NCBI RefSeq assembly: GCF_014653575.1
Contig: NZ_BNAQ01000011.1
Location: forward strand, 1-64,000
From: Sphingomonas glacialis
GTDB lineage: Bacteria; Pseudomonadota; Alphaproteobacteria; Sphingomonadales; Sphingomonadaceae
Direction of reading: 5' to 3'
Length of the DNA: 64,000 nt
Positions 52,004 through 61,758 of this stretch are shown here, piece after piece; the first letter of the stretch is position 1, and the number at the start of each line of letters is the position of its first letter. The position numbers were made by a program, and so were the translations under genes. The notes beneath the pieces were generated by a model. The model was not told where the DNA came from and searched no databases. It saw nothing but the letters and a program-made list of their open reading frames with translations.

Positions 52004-54580
52004 ATGAGCATCATGAAGATTCGGACGTTGTCGCTTCTCTCGACGGCGGTAGCAGCGCTTGCCCCGCTCAGTGCACAAGCACAGACCGCGCCCGCGCCAG
52101 CACCCGCGGCGCAAACTGACAGCCGCGATATTATCGTCACCGGGGCTCGAGCAGCGCAAACTGCGCGCGCCGAGGAGAGAGCTGCAGTAAACCTGGTGAA
52201 TGTTCAGGCAGCGGAAGACATCGTCAAATATCCCGACTTTAATGCCGCCGAAGCGCTTGGCCGCATCCCGGGCGTCAGCCTAGCGATTGACACCGGCGAG
52301 GGCCGTTTCGTCAACATCCGCGGCATCGACGGCAATCTGAACGGCACCACGTTTGGCGGCGTAACGTTGCTCAACACGCAGCCTGGCGGCACCTATTTTG
52401 GCGGTGGCGGTCGCGCCGTCGAGCTCGATACCGTGCCGATCGGTTCAATCGACCGGCTGGTCGTGCGCAAAACTGGCATGCCAGACCAGGAGGCCGAGGG
52501 GCTGGGTGGTTCGGTCGAACTCACACCGCGTACGGCAGTCGGTTTGACGAAGCCGTTCTTCGAAGGGACCATCGGGGGCGGTTATCAGAACGCGCACAAG
52601 AACGGGGACGTCTTCATCGGAGAGGCGTCGGCCGGGACGGCTTTTGGGCCAAATAAGCAGTTCGCAATTGTGCTAACTGGCTCGTTTCACGCTGACAAAC
52701 GCGGCTTTGACGATGCCGAGCCCGGTCTGCTCGACGCCGTGCAGCCCGGAACTCCGGGTGACCGCATCCTCGATTCGCTCGATCTGCGGCGCTATAGCTA
52801 CAACCGCCGTCGCTTCGGCTTTGGCGGCGAGTTCGACTGGAATCCAGACGGGCAGAACCACTTCTACATTCGTGCAAACGATGCGGGCTATACCGAGTCG
52901 GTGCACCGTTCAGTGCTCCAGTATCGGGGCCTGGGTGACACTACGACCACCAATGGCAGCGTCATCACTGCAACGGGCGTCGATGCGCACGTTACGCTGC
53001 GTGACGAACAGGAGACTCATCTCAATTTCATCACGGCGGCGGGCGGCCGAAACGATCTGGGCAAGGTCATTCTCGACTATCAGCTGTCTTATACGGCTTC
53101 GACCTATCACCGCGATTACGACCGCAACTCCACCTTCACGCGCCCAGGCCAGCCGGGCTTCACCGTTGCCTATGACAATACGAGCTTGCTCTATCCGACG
53201 CTGTCGCCCTCGGGCTTCAATCCGAGTGACCCGTCGCAATTCACCCTTACCGGCGCGAACAACGCGACCGAGCGCGCTCATGACCGGGAATATGCAGCCG
53301 TGCTCAATGTGACGGTTCCTACAACCTTGCTTGGTGGTGACGGCGCGTTCAAGGTTGGCGGCAAGCTGCGTTTTCGTGACAAGATCGATCAGCCGAACAA
53401 TCTGAGCTATGCGGGCGTGCCGGCGACGTCGTTATCTGCTGTGCTTGGGGACGGGCCGTTCACCAATTATTATGCCGGGACCTACAATGTCGGCTATGCT
53501 CCGAGCATCTCCGGCGTTCGCGCCGTCTTGGCGCCGCTGACCCAGTTTACCAGCGCCGCCAACGCGGTGCGTAATGCCTCCGGATTCTTCAACGACACAG
53601 AGAACATCTACGCGGCCTATGCGCAATATTCCGGCAAATTCGGGAAGCTGAACGTTTTTGCAGGGCTGCGGGTCGAAAATACCGACGGCACCTATCGTGG
53701 TACGACGCGCACGACCAGCGCCTTGGGCGTTGACTCGTTCTCGCCAGCGTCACGCAAGTCGAGCTACACCAATTTCTTCCCGACCGTTCAGCTTCGCTAC
53801 GATCTGGCCAAGAACTTCGTCGCACGTGCAACCTACTCGACCGGGATCGGGCGTCCGGGCTTCCTGCAACTGCTGTCCGGCGCGACGGTGGATGTCGGCA
53901 ACCGTGCGGTCTCCGTCGGTAACCCGAGCCTCAAGCCAACGACGGTCAACGCGTTTGACGGGCAGGTCGAATATTATCTGCCCAATTCAGGCGTCCTATC
54001 GTTCGGTGCATTCGACAAGGAGTTCAACAATTACATCATTAACGGCGTCACCCGGGATCCCAACTATCCCGGCATAACCGATGGCATCACCACGATCACG
54101 ACCTACACAAACGTCGCCAGCTCACACGCCCGTGGCATCGAAGCGCAGTACAGCCAGAAGTTCACCTTCCTGCCGGCGCCGTTTGATGGCTTCGGCGCCC
54201 TGGCCAATGTGACCTATGTCTGGTCGAAGTTCGCCATTCGACCGGGCGAGACGAGCCGTTTGCCGGGCACGTCGCCGCTGACCTATAATCTCAGCCTGTT
54301 CTACGAAGCGCATAAGGCACAGCTGCGGCTGTCGCTCAGCCATGTCGATGGCGCCATCTTCGGTGTCGGCGGAGCTTCTGGATTCGATACCTTCGAAGAT
54401 CAGCGGACTCAGCTCGACCTGACGTCGTCGTATCAGGTGACGCAGCATATGGCCGTGTATTTTAACGCGAAAAACCTCAACAATTCACCGCTCCGCTATT
54501 ATGAAGGCTTGCCCAACCGGACGACGCAGCGCGAATTTTATGAGCAGAGCTATGAGGCGGGCTTTAGGTTTAAGTTCTGA
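52004..54580 (+). CDS. TonB-dependent receptor (858 aa)
   Basis: A signal peptide (IRTLSLLSTAVAALAPLSAQAQ), the TonB box region (SRDIIVTGARA), a plug domain (YPDFNAAEALGRIPGVSLAIDTGEGRFVNIRGIDGNLNGTTFGG) and a 22-strand barrel ending in YEAGFRFKF with a terminal Phe. The plug pattern (alternating IPGV, RGI and GGSVELTPRTA) resembles the large sphingomonad receptors for sugars or complex ligands. The substrate is unknown. A 196-base leader precedes it; ATG at 52013 is an alternative start. Confidence 0.9.
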   Translation: MSIMKIRTLSLLSTAVAALAPLSAQAQTAPAPAPAAQTDSRDIIVTGARAAQTARAEERAAVNLVNVQAAEDIVKYPDFNAAEALGRIPGVSLAIDTGEGRFVNIRGIDGNLNGTTFGGVTLLNTQPGGTYFGGGGRAVELDTVPIGSIDRLVVRKTGMPDQEAEGLGGSVELTPRTAVGLTKPFFEGTIGGGYQNAHKNGDVFIGEASAGTAFGPNKQFAIVLTGSFHADKRGFDDAEPGLLDAVQPGTPGDRILDSLDLRRYSYNRRRFGFGGEFDWNPDGQNHFYIRANDAGYTESVHRSVLQYRGLGDTTTTNGSVITATGVDAHVTLRDEQETHLNFITAAGGRNDLGKVILDYQLSYTASTYHRDYDRNSTFTRPGQPGFTVAYDNTSLLYPTLSPSGFNPSDPSQFTLTGANNATERAHDREYAAVLNVTVPTTLLGGDGAFKVGGKLRFRDKIDQPNNLSYAGVPATSLSAVLGDGPFTNYYAGTYNVGYAPSISGVRAVLAPLTQFTSAANAVRNASGFFNDTENIYAAYAQYSGKFGKLNVFAGLRVENTDGTYRGTTRTTSALGVDSFSPASRKSSYTNFFPTVQLRYDLAKNFVARATYSTGIGRPGFLQLLSGATVDVGNRAVSVGNPSLKPTTVNAFDGQVEYYLPNSGVLSFGAFDKEFNNYIINGVTRDPNYPGITDGITTITTYTNVASSHARGIEAQYSQKFTFLPAPFDGFGALANVTYVWSKFAIRPGETSRLPGTSPLTYNLSLFYEAHKAQLRLSLSHVDGAIFGVGGASGFDTFEDQRTQLDLTSSYQVTQHMAVYFNAKNLNNSPLRYYEGLPNRTTQREFYEQSYEAGFRFKF

Positions 54581-54882
54581 AGTCGAGCGAACAGCAACAT
54601 CGGCAAGAGCGAGTCCTTAGTAGTAATACAACTTTGCGATCCCAGTCGGTGACGAGCGGTCGAGGGGACGTTGTTTCGAGAGCGGCTTACCCACATTTCG
54701 TAGTGCGCGCCGTGGTCTCGAGATACGCGCCATAGTGGGGTCGCAGCGTTCGTATCAATGCGGCCTTAGACCCGGCGTGGCCGGCCGGCAGCAGGTTTGC
54801 AGAAACAAGTCGTTTCGTGGTTCGCCACGACTTGGTAGCGATGAAGCGCGGATTTCGCACCTCATCGCTACTTGGTGCGGCG
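54581..54882. other. Intergenic stretch (about 300 bp)
   Basis: No frame with a recognisable product and no strong hairpin. It separates the TonB receptor from the convergent lipoprotein gene. Confidence 0.4.
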
Positions 54883-55164
54883 TTATTTCTTGGCGGCCGA
54901 GTCCATGGCATCCGCCTTGTTCTCGCCAGCCTCGCGGACCGCGTCCGCTTTGTTGTTCAAGGCATCAGCGCGATTGTCCATCGCGACTTCGGTGTTGCCA
55001 CCCATAGCGTCGGCGGTATCCCGGATTGCAGATGCGTTTGCGTCCATCTTGTCCGCGGCATTGTCGGTAACAGCGGCCACGTTGTCGGCAGCAGCGGTTT
55101 TGTGACCGCACGCAGTCAGCGACAGCAGGCAGAAGCCTGCGGCGAGCACGAGTTTCTTGTTCAT
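54883..55164 (-). CDS. Small helical lipoprotein with repeat pattern (93 aa)
   Basis: A lipoprotein signal with lipobox LTAC, then a helix of regular repeats rich in Ala, Asp and Asn (AVTDNAADKMDANASAIRDTADAM, AMDNRADALNNKADAV). Such short heptad-like lipoproteins are common in sphingomonads and may act at the cell envelope. The ATG of MNKKLV has AGGGG six bases upstream. Confidence 0.6.
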   Translation of the reverse strand: MNKKLVLAAGFCLLSLTACGHKTAAADNVAAVTDNAADKMDANASAIRDTADAMGGNTEVAMDNRADALNNKADAVREAGENKADAMDSAAKK

Positions 55165-55576
55165 TTGCATCCCCTAGAGAGTTGCTCGACCGATCTGTCG
55201 ATGCGTCCGTGATCTTCCTGAAATCTTCGCGGGCAGCAAGTGGAAAGCGATCATTGTGCTGGCGCATGATCGCCCATGGGATTACATTTCGATCACCACG
55301 GACGATGGTTCGGGTGGGCCGCCGCGCTCTTAGCTCCCAAGCCAGCGCGGCGGCTCCGTTGCTTCAAGTTTTCTGAGCGAGAGCAACGGCCATGAAAGGC
55401 CATGCTGCAGATCTCGCTGCCGTGAGACGAGATCCCAGTCTGAAGGGTCTCATTGATCAACCAACCCGCATTGGATTTTGAGCCCGAATATTCGTGGTTG
55501 GGAGTGTTTAACTTGGCGAGCGCAAGCGAGCTCGCGGCCTACCGGGTCACTGGTAGCAAGCACACACAGGTCGCCC
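55165..55576. other. Intergenic stretch (about 410 bp)
   Basis: No convincing gene. The sequence between 55380 and 55500 is AT-richer than its surroundings. No clear terminator is visible for the methyltransferase gene, which ends at 55577. Confidence 0.4.
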
Positions 55577-56392
55577 TCACTTGACCAGCACGGTCACACG
55601 GAGGAACGCTGCCGATATCGCCGTCACATCGTTGACGGGGCTGTGATTTTGCTGTTCGAACAGCGCGAGGAGCTCACTCTTCAGCTGCTCGGCGCGGCCG
55701 TTGCTCTCGGCTGACTCAACCGCGTTAATCGTCGGACCGTAGAACTGGATGAAATCGTTCATGAGCGCCGCGGGCGGACCTGGATACTCGAAGGTGTAAG
55801 TATCTCGGCTACAAGAGATGCAGCTCGGTTCAATGTCGGCGGCTTGGAAGCGTGCGACAACCTCGTCCTCCGTGCCCCAAAGCATCGGACTGACGAAGCC
55901 GGCGGGCGGGGGTGGCGAGTAGGCCGAGCTGATCTTTAGCACCTGCGCGACGAGCGTCGGATCGCCGGGTATCCAGTTCCCCATTACGATCCTTCCGCCC
56001 GGCCGAGTCACGCGGACCATCTCTTTCGCGACGTCTGAGGGCGACGGCGCAAACATCGCTCCAAAGATGCTAATGACGAGGTCGAACCGATCATTCTCGA
56101 TATCATCGAGGTGCGAAGCGTCGCCCTCTTGGAAATGCAGATTGACCAGCCCTTCGGCTGCGGCCCGCCTGTTGCCGGCTGCGACGAGGTTACTCGCAAT
56201 ATCGACACCGAGCACGTCCGCTCCGAGCTTGGCGGCAGGTACCGCGGTAGTTCCGTCTCCGCAGCCGAGATCCAGTACACTCTGACCGCTCTTGATCCCG
56301 ATCGACGCCGCCAGTGCCGTGCCGCTATCCCGCATGGTCGCCGCTATCCGCGTGAAGTCGCCCTTCTCCCAAAGTGCCTTGTTTGCGTTCAT
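55577..56392 (-). CDS. SAM-dependent class I methyltransferase (271 aa)
   Basis: Motif I is LDLGCGDGTTAVPAAKLGADVLGVDIAS. Post-I and motif II features follow (EGDASHLDDIENDRFDLVISIFGAMFAP, VTRPGGRIVMGNW). The substrate is unknown. I chose the ATG at 56390-56392, which has GGGAGGGATCC upstream; the longer frame is unlikely. Confidence 0.82.
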   Translation of the reverse strand: MNANKALWEKGDFTRIAATMRDSGTALAASIGIKSGQSVLDLGCGDGTTAVPAAKLGADVLGVDIASNLVAAGNRRAAAEGLVNLHFQEGDASHLDDIENDRFDLVISIFGAMFAPSPSDVAKEMVRVTRPGGRIVMGNWIPGDPTLVAQVLKISSAYSPPPPAGFVSPMLWGTEDEVVARFQAADIEPSCISCSRDTYTFEYPGPPAALMNDFIQFYGPTINAVESAESNGRAEQLKSELLALFEQQNHSPVNDVTAISAAFLRVTVLVK

Positions 56393-56700
56393 GGATCCCT
56401 CCCTGTCTGCTTCTTGCCTATACCCTGATATCGCTGAGCTCGCGAGTCGGGTGGTGACGGTAAATCTCCGGTGAGTGTTCTTGTTTCGAAGCCCACAACC
56501 TGATCCCCCCCACACACACTGTCGAACCAGCCGAATCCCCTATTGGCCGGCGACGAGGTCCCGAATATGGCTGCCGCTGAAGAAGCTCTGCGAACGCGGT
56601 GGCGCGCGCCGACGCATATCGTCGTTATTGTCGCCGTGTCGCGAAAGCTGTTCGATGAGGCAATCTCGCGAGCGCGGCGCGAGGGGCCGCCTATAAGGCA
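56393..56700. other. Intergenic stretch (about 310 bp) with a possible gene remnant
   Basis: A plus-strand frame near 56543-56696 (WRAPTHIVVIVAVSRKLFDEA) faintly recalls the middle of a nitroreductase, but it has no start and no end of that family. It may be a decayed fragment. Confidence 0.3.
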
Positions 56701-57714
56701 CTATGGCGTTAAGGGTATGTCGCCGCCGAGTGGCGACACGGCGCGCGGATCCTCCTTGAATTCCAGCCTCATGTCGCTCGCGGCAATAGCACTTGGGACC
56801 TCAGGGATGCTCTCGAATGGCAGGTCGCGGTGTAGGGTCGATGACCAGCGCTCCAGCCACTCGTTGCCGTCGCGCCCAACATATCGATCCGGCGTGCGAT
56901 AGGCGGGGTCACGCATGCCAGCGTCCAGCGACACGACCCTAAGCCCCTCGGCACGCAGGATGCCTGCAAGGCCCTCTAGGCTGGCTGCGTTAAGCCGGCT
57001 GGCATGGAGCAGAAAAACGAACGCGGGCTGGCGCCCGAACAGCGCGCGGCCTGCCAATCTATACCAACCGACGATCCTCCGCGTGAACGCAAGGTATGAG
57101 CGCTTTATGGCTGCCGCCCCGCGAGCGTCCCCGCGCTCGACTGCATCATCGTAGGGTGCCGAGAACTGCCAGTCGCTATTTTCCATCGTGACCGGGGCCA
57201 CCCGATACCTACGGCTTCGTAGCCAGTGCTCGAACGTGGCGCGTTCCGCCACGGTCGTGCCCGTCTCCAGATAGGGATATCGGAACCATCGCTCGCGGCG
57301 ACCCTCGGCGGCAAGGAGCGGGGATGTAACCAACTCGCCGCGTGCGACATCGGCGATGTAAGCGTCGACCGGTGTCGTGTTCAGAGACAGGTGCGAGAAG
57401 GTGTGGTTGCCGAGGTCCATGCCGGCGTCGAGCCATTGCTGTAGCAGCGCGATGCGTTGCGGACGGTCGGCGGCTTCGAGTTGGACCTCGTTGACGAATC
57501 CGGTCACCTTCCAGCGGTGCCGCGTCATCCCTGCGAGCAGACGGTCAGTGACCTCGGCACCATCTGCCGCGGATTCGAATTTTCCGAAGACCGGCAGGTC
57601 GTCGAACGTAAGGGCGACGCGCCCGGACGAAGTTAATCCCGCGGACGGCAGGGCCGTCAGCGCCGAAAGCACGAGCATGGCGCGGGCGGCTCGCTTCCAC
57701 CGGACCGCTATCAT
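56701..57714 (-). CDS. Polysaccharide deacetylase-family protein (337 aa)
   Basis: A short signal-like N-terminus precedes VALTFDDLPVFG and later GNHTFSH, the two metal-binding motifs of carbohydrate esterase family 4, with FRYPYLETG after them. The catalytic Asp and His residues are present. It probably removes acyl groups from a polysaccharide or peptidoglycan. The second half (LARTIVG, LLHASRLNA) completes the barrel. Confidence 0.82.
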   Translation of the reverse strand: MIAVRWKRAARAMLVLSALTALPSAGLTSSGRVALTFDDLPVFGKFESAADGAEVTDRLLAGMTRHRWKVTGFVNEVQLEAADRPQRIALLQQWLDAGMDLGNHTFSHLSLNTTPVDAYIADVARGELVTSPLLAAEGRRERWFRYPYLETGTTVAERATFEHWLRSRRYRVAPVTMENSDWQFSAPYDDAVERGDARGAAAIKRSYLAFTRRIVGWYRLAGRALFGRQPAFVFLLHASRLNAASLEGLAGILRAEGLRVVSLDAGMRDPAYRTPDRYVGRDGNEWLERWSSTLHRDLPFESIPEVPSAIAASDMRLEFKEDPRAVSPLGGDIPLTP

Positions 57715-57772
57715 TTAGCGAAGAGCGTCGCGGCGTTCGCGGTCACCGGGCATTGCCCGACACGAAGGGGCG

Positions 57773-57880
57773 ATGAAGGACATCGATCTGTCGCCCGAGA
57801 CGAAATTGGCAATCCGGTCCGTTTGGCAGACAGTCAAGGCAGGCGAGGATGAGATGCGTGATTTGAAGCATTCGATGTAA
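57773..57880 (+). CDS. Short ORF (35 aa), uncertain
   Basis: ATG preceded by GAAGGGG; it encodes MKDIDLSPETKLAIRSVWQT, then an acidic-basic helix ending in Met. It has a plausible ribosome site but no known family. The rest of 57715-58087 is non-coding; the part from about 57940 to 58040 is clearly AT-rich. Confidence 0.35.
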   Translation: MKDIDLSPETKLAIRSVWQTVKAGEDEMRDLKHSM

Positions 57881-58087
57881 TCCTGAGGCCTGCCGCCGGG
57901 AAGCGGACCGCCGGCTGGCCGATCTACCCCGTACTGTTTTTCATATAAAATATTGGCGGGACAAACGAATTTGCGATTTTCTTAATTTCGGCGTTGCCGA
58001 TATAAAATTCTCTTCGTTATGTTTAATCAACCATCCGATTGCAACTAGCCCTCGAAATCGCTCTCGCGAACACCTTCGGATGAGGCT

Positions 58088-58432
58088 TTAAGCGGAGTCA
58101 CCGCTGTTATGCCGTAGAGCTTCGAGATGTTCGATAGATTTTGATTCTATCCCGGCCACCTCGTTACGGGCTCCGTCCATGGCGATCACCAACTCATCCA
58201 TCTTTAAATGTAGCGCCTTCTCGCTCCGCCGCTGGCCGTTGAGAACCATCTGGGTCAAAGTGATCGATGCTACAGATAGAATGAGAGTCAACGTATTTTC
58301 ACCGGCGGCACCAGCTTTCAAAAACCAACCAGCGCAAAACATTGCGACGAGCAGGATCGATAGAGGTGCGCCAGCGAGGTCGGCCGTCTGACCAGAGATA
58401 CGACTCCCAATTTCATTGAGGCGTTTCAGCAT
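58088..58432 (-). CDS. Low-affinity iron permease-like membrane protein (114 aa)
   Basis: Two hydrophobic segments (GAPLSILLVAMFCAGWFL, TLTLILSVASITLTQMVL) are followed by NGQRRSEKALHLKMDELVIAMDGARNEVAGIE, which matches the Fet4-like family pattern (NTQNRD-KALQLKLDEL, ARN-LVDLE). The iron-transport name comes from yeast; bacterial function is unproven. Confidence 0.75.
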   Translation of the reverse strand: MLKRLNEIGSRISGQTADLAGAPLSILLVAMFCAGWFLKAGAAGENTLTLILSVASITLTQMVLNGQRRSEKALHLKMDELVIAMDGARNEVAGIESKSIEHLEALRHNSGDSA

Positions 58433-58763
58433 TGTCTACTCGCTTTTCAATATTGCTGCTCGGCGATGTCAGCGAAGGTTCGTCGGTTACGAAAACCTCC
58501 TCTCGATTACGCGAATTTTATTTCGGATCTGTTGGGATGCTGGTTTCTACAGTGTTATTTTTCGTCGTTCGCAGCGGCGCATTGTGACGCCGGTGTTGAA
58601 CATGCCGATGATTAACACCGGGTGATGGGTAACCATCACGGGCTTGGAATAAGTATCCCCTTTGATCGTCGTTTCATGATATCGCGGCAAACGCGTAGAA
58701 CTGACCCGATCGTTTAAGAATGCGCCGTCGCCACGATGTCATTGTAACGGCGGCGCATTGCAA
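58433..58763. other. AT-rich intergenic stretch with hairpins
   Basis: Notable inverted repeats: GTGATGG-GTAA-CCATCAC at 58622-58639, and AATGCGCCG (58719) pairing with CGGCGCATT (58751). The second lies just past the stop of the glycine-zipper gene and may be its terminator. No gene is supported. Confidence 0.45.
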
Positions 58764-59132
58764 TCAGCAGCCGTTGCGGTTTCTGTTGCGATCCCGGGTG
58801 TTGTTTTTGTCGAGCGTCCGCCCGAGCAGTGCGCCCCCGACGCCGCCCGCAATCGTCCCGAGCGTTCCGCCACCCAACACGTTGCCAAGCACTGCACCGC
58901 CAGCACCACCGGCAATTGTGCCAACCGCACCGTTCCCGCTTCCGCAATGGCGATTGTCGTATTGACCGCGGTCGGCATTACTACGGTAATACCGATCACC
59001 ACCACTATAAGCGCGATGATGACGATAATGATGATAAGTTTGAGCAAGTACCACGTCGGGCAAGGTGGCGACGCCAGCCGTCGTCAAGGCTGCGACTGCC
59101 AAAACTGCAGAGCGAGTGACTTTTTTCAACAT
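58764..59132 (-). CDS. Glycine-zipper 2TM-domain secreted protein (122 aa)
   Basis: A signal peptide (LKKVTRSAVLAVAALTTAGVATLPDVVLAQ), a Tyr/His/Arg-rich middle part, and a glycine zipper (GAVGTIAGGAGGAVLGNVLGGGTLGTIAGGVGGALLG). Such proteins insert in the outer membrane or periplasm. I chose the ATG at 59130-59132 with AAAGGAGAAGG upstream. The shared TTAAAGGAG leader makes expression likely. Confidence 0.7.
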   Translation of the reverse strand: MLKKVTRSAVLAVAALTTAGVATLPDVVLAQTYHHYRHHRAYSGGDRYYRSNADRGQYDNRHCGSGNGAVGTIAGGAGGAVLGNVLGGGTLGTIAGGVGGALLGRTLDKNNTRDRNRNRNGC

Positions 59133-59405
59133 AGCCTTCTCCTTTAATTTGCTTGAACCCTGATACACGATTGATTCGGCCCTATACTGAATGCATCTGA
59201 CAGAAGCCGTTCATGTCTCATGGTCTGCTGCGGAATAGTCCAATTCCGACACCTCGATGTTGATGCGTCGGCGTTTATTGCAAGCAGTCGGCGTGCTGAC
59301 AGCGGGGATTTCTTTGGCTGCCGGGAAGTCGCATTCAACCACGCAGTTGGCGGCGGAGGTGGCGTCGATTTCATGGCGCCACCCCGCATGTGAAGACGAC
59401 GGATG

Positions 59406-59735
59406 CTACTGCTTACTATCGTCTTTGACGCCGATCGTTGGAACGTCGATCGATGTCTTTTTCGTTTCGACCTTGGGGACCGTCATGGTTTGCTTGCTGG
59501 TTCCGACAACGACTTCTTTGGAGTGCACCGTCACGTCCGGGAGGGTGCCGTTCTTGGCGCTCACGTTCACGGTTGGCAGGGCGCCGCCTTTGACATTCGC
59601 GCTCCAGAAGCCGGTTGCGAAAAGCAGTCCAACCACGATCAGGATGGCAAGCACTATGCCGCCGATGACAAGACCGGTGCTGCTCCGCTTCTCGACATAG
59701 GTCGTGTCGCCGTTCGCTTCGCGATATTCAGCCAT
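59406..59735 (-). CDS. Hypothetical single-pass membrane protein (109 aa)
   Basis: A hydrophobic segment (TGLVIGGIVLAILIVVGLLFATGFW) follows a short acidic cytoplasmic part; the rest is periplasmic and Val/Thr/Lys-rich (VNVSAKNGTLPDVTVHSKEVVVGTSKQ). No family is recognised. The ATG follows AGAGGACAACGGAA. The 270 bases up to the glycine-zipper gene carry no gene. Confidence 0.6.
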   Translation of the reverse strand: MAEYREANGDTTYVEKRSSTGLVIGGIVLAILIVVGLLFATGFWSANVKGGALPTVNVSAKNGTLPDVTVHSKEVVVGTSKQTMTVPKVETKKTSIDVPTIGVKDDSKQ

Positions 59736-60255
59736 TTCCGTTGTCCTCTAACACCGTTGGTAAACCGGAGGAGCCGCTCGTCTGAACGGTTCCGAGCAGA
59801 GCCAGGTCATTGATCGTCCGAGGCCACGTTGCGACATCTCGGCAAGGGAAGTCCTGGCTTTCCCCAGCTCAGATGAAGACGTAACTCCGGCGTAACGAAA
59901 ATGTTACATTACCTTTTATCAATGTGCTTTTGCGCGATGTCGCCAACGGCGCGATGATCGCCGCTGGGCTTGGCTACCCGGCGGTCTAACTCGGCAGCAG
60001 CGGTAGTAGGTCTGCTCTGCAACCGCGATCCGTCGACACGGAGTTGGTACATAGAACGGACCCAGATATACGCTACGCGCCGACAGGTCTGCTTGGGTGT
60101 CCGAAAACACCTGTTTGTCGTACATTGGCGACGGCGATCGAGATTGTCGGACTTCGCAGTGAGTCTAAGCGGACGGGCGAGACGGGGCCAGCCTTCTCAA
60201 AAGGGATGCTATTTTGAGAAATCGGGTAGCGGCTATCGCTACCGTTCCGACTTTG
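59736..60255. other. Intergenic stretch (about 520 bp)
   Basis: No supported gene. GTAAC-GAAAAT-GTTAC at about 59896-59911 forms a small dyad in the AT-rich part upstream of the 109-aa gene. Short frames on both strands have no recognisable content. Confidence 0.4.
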
Positions 60256-60996
60256 TCACGCGCTCCAGCCGCCATCGATATTGTAGGTTGCGCCAGTCAC
60301 GAACCCTGCTTCGGCGGAGGTGAGATACGCCACGAGGCTCGCAACTTCGTCAGGTGTACCGTGCCGGGGAATAGCAAGCGGGCTTCGATTTGCGTCAGCA
60401 TTTGGTCCGTCCGCTGGGTTGCGCTCGGTATCGATCGGGCCCGGTTGCACCAAGTTCGCCGTAATCCCCCGCTGCCCTAAGTCGCGCGCGAGGCCGCGCG
60501 TCATGCCGCCCAATGCGGCTTTGCTTGCCGCATAAAGCGTGCCGCCAGCGCCGGGCATTCGATCTGCGACAATGCTTCCGATCGTAACGATCCGTCCGCC
60601 TTCGCTCATCAGGCTCGCGGCCTTCTTCGCCGCCAGAAACGGCGCTCTGACATTGAGGGCGAAAGAGCGGTCGAATGCGTCATCCGCATACGCTTCAAGC
60701 GGTCCTACTATCGCAGTTCCAGCAACGCTCACTAGAATATCGAGCCGACCAAAGTGACTTACGATCTGATCGATCGCGTCGTTGAGCGCCCTGGCGTTGC
60801 TGACATCGGCTTGCACCATCAGGGCCTGATGGCCGGCCGAGCGCAACTCATCTGCAAGACGTTCGGCGTCATCGGTTCGGTTCAGATATGTTACCCCGAT
60901 CGACGCGCCGTCGGCAGTCAACCTCCGGCTGATCGCTGCGCCAATGCCGCGCGTCCCGCCGATGACGATGGCAACCTTTCCATTCAGAACCGGCAT
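60256..60996 (-). CDS. SDR-family oxidoreductase (246 aa)
   Basis: A complete classical short-chain dehydrogenase: GGTRGIG at 13-19 for NAD(P) binding, catalytic S141, Y155 and K159 (YAASK) and the C-terminal GATYNIDGGWS. Best look is FabG-like; the substrate is unknown. I chose the ATG at 60994-60996. Confidence 0.9.
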   Translation of the reverse strand: MPVLNGKVAIVIGGTRGIGAAISRRLTADGASIGVTYLNRTDDAERLADELRSAGHQALMVQADVSNARALNDAIDQIVSHFGRLDILVSVAGTAIVGPLEAYADDAFDRSFALNVRAPFLAAKKAASLMSEGGRIVTIGSIVADRMPGAGGTLYAASKAALGGMTRGLARDLGQRGITANLVQPGPIDTERNPADGPNADANRSPLAIPRHGTPDEVASLVAYLTSAEAGFVTGATYNIDGGWSA

Positions 60997-61143
60997 GCCG
61001 TCCCCCAGTAAACGTCTTCGCGATAGTCCACTGTAGCCACGTTGCGTACGACGCTCCAACTGTTGCTGCTTGCCCTATCCTGAAAAGGAACGGCGATCGA
61101 GACGTCGCTAGCGTTCTCGAAATCGATAGAGAATTGGGAATGG

Positions 61144-61686
61144 TTAGATGATGCGCTCGCAATGGGTCAGATGCGCTGGCCCAACAGGCGAAATGAAGTT
61201 CGCCCAAACGGCGTTGTGATGCTCGATAATTTTCTCTGCGGAGAGATAAGGGCGGTCGCCGGTCGTATGCCCGTCCTCGGGCACGATCGTCTTGTACCCG
61301 CGAGCCAGCGCGCTTCGGATGGTGGTATCGACGCAGAAGTCTGTCGCGCACCCGGTAACGATCAGCTCGTCAATCTCCAGCTTGGCAAGTGTGTCGGCGA
61401 GGATGGTTTCCAAAAACGCATCGCAGGACGCTTTGGTGATCATCGTGTCCAACGCCTCCACAGCAAGGTCTTCGTGCAAGGCGTGACCGGGCTTCGAGGG
61501 ATGAAGGTCGTCGCCCTCTGGCCCGCAATGCTGGATGAAGATGATAGGCGTGCCCTTCGCCCGCAGGCGAACCGCCAGATCATTGGGCCGCGCAAGCAGG
61601 CCAGCGGCGTCATGACGCGGGCCGGTAAAAGGCCCTTGCTGCCTGTCCACCACCAACAAAGCCTGCTTGCTCATATCGATCGCCAC
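61144..61686 (-). CDS. Isochorismatase-like cysteine hydrolase (180 aa)
   Basis: D14 (LVVDRQ), K85 (ITKASCDAF) and C118 (GCATDFCVD) form the catalytic triad of this family. The substrate may be an amide, a nicotinamide-like compound or an isochorismate; the sequence does not decide. It lies 147 bases upstream of the SDR gene and downstream of a carbon-nitrogen hydrolase, all on the minus strand, so the three may serve one amide-related pathway. Confidence 0.88.
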   Translation of the reverse strand: MAIDMSKQALLVVDRQQGPFTGPRHDAAGLLARPNDLAVRLRAKGTPIIFIQHCGPEGDDLHPSKPGHALHEDLAVEALDTMITKASCDAFLETILADTLAKLEIDELIVTGCATDFCVDTTIRSALARGYKTIVPEDGHTTGDRPYLSAEKIIEHHNAVWANFISPVGPAHLTHCERII

Positions 61687-61758
61687 TTGGTTGCCCGCCT
61701 CCTAGCACCCTCGCGCACCTTCTCTCAAATTATGGTGGAAGGAGAACTTAGTACCGGC

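Noticed and set aside
56543..56696. Possible nitroreductase fragment
   Set aside because: The similarity is limited to a short hydrophobic strand motif. Without FMN-binding motifs or a start it cannot be supported as a gene.
59257..59700. Plus-strand frame beginning MLMRRRLLQAVGVLTAGIS with a signal-like start
   Set aside because: Most of it is antisense to the 109-aa membrane protein, and the sequence after the first 45 residues has no protein character.
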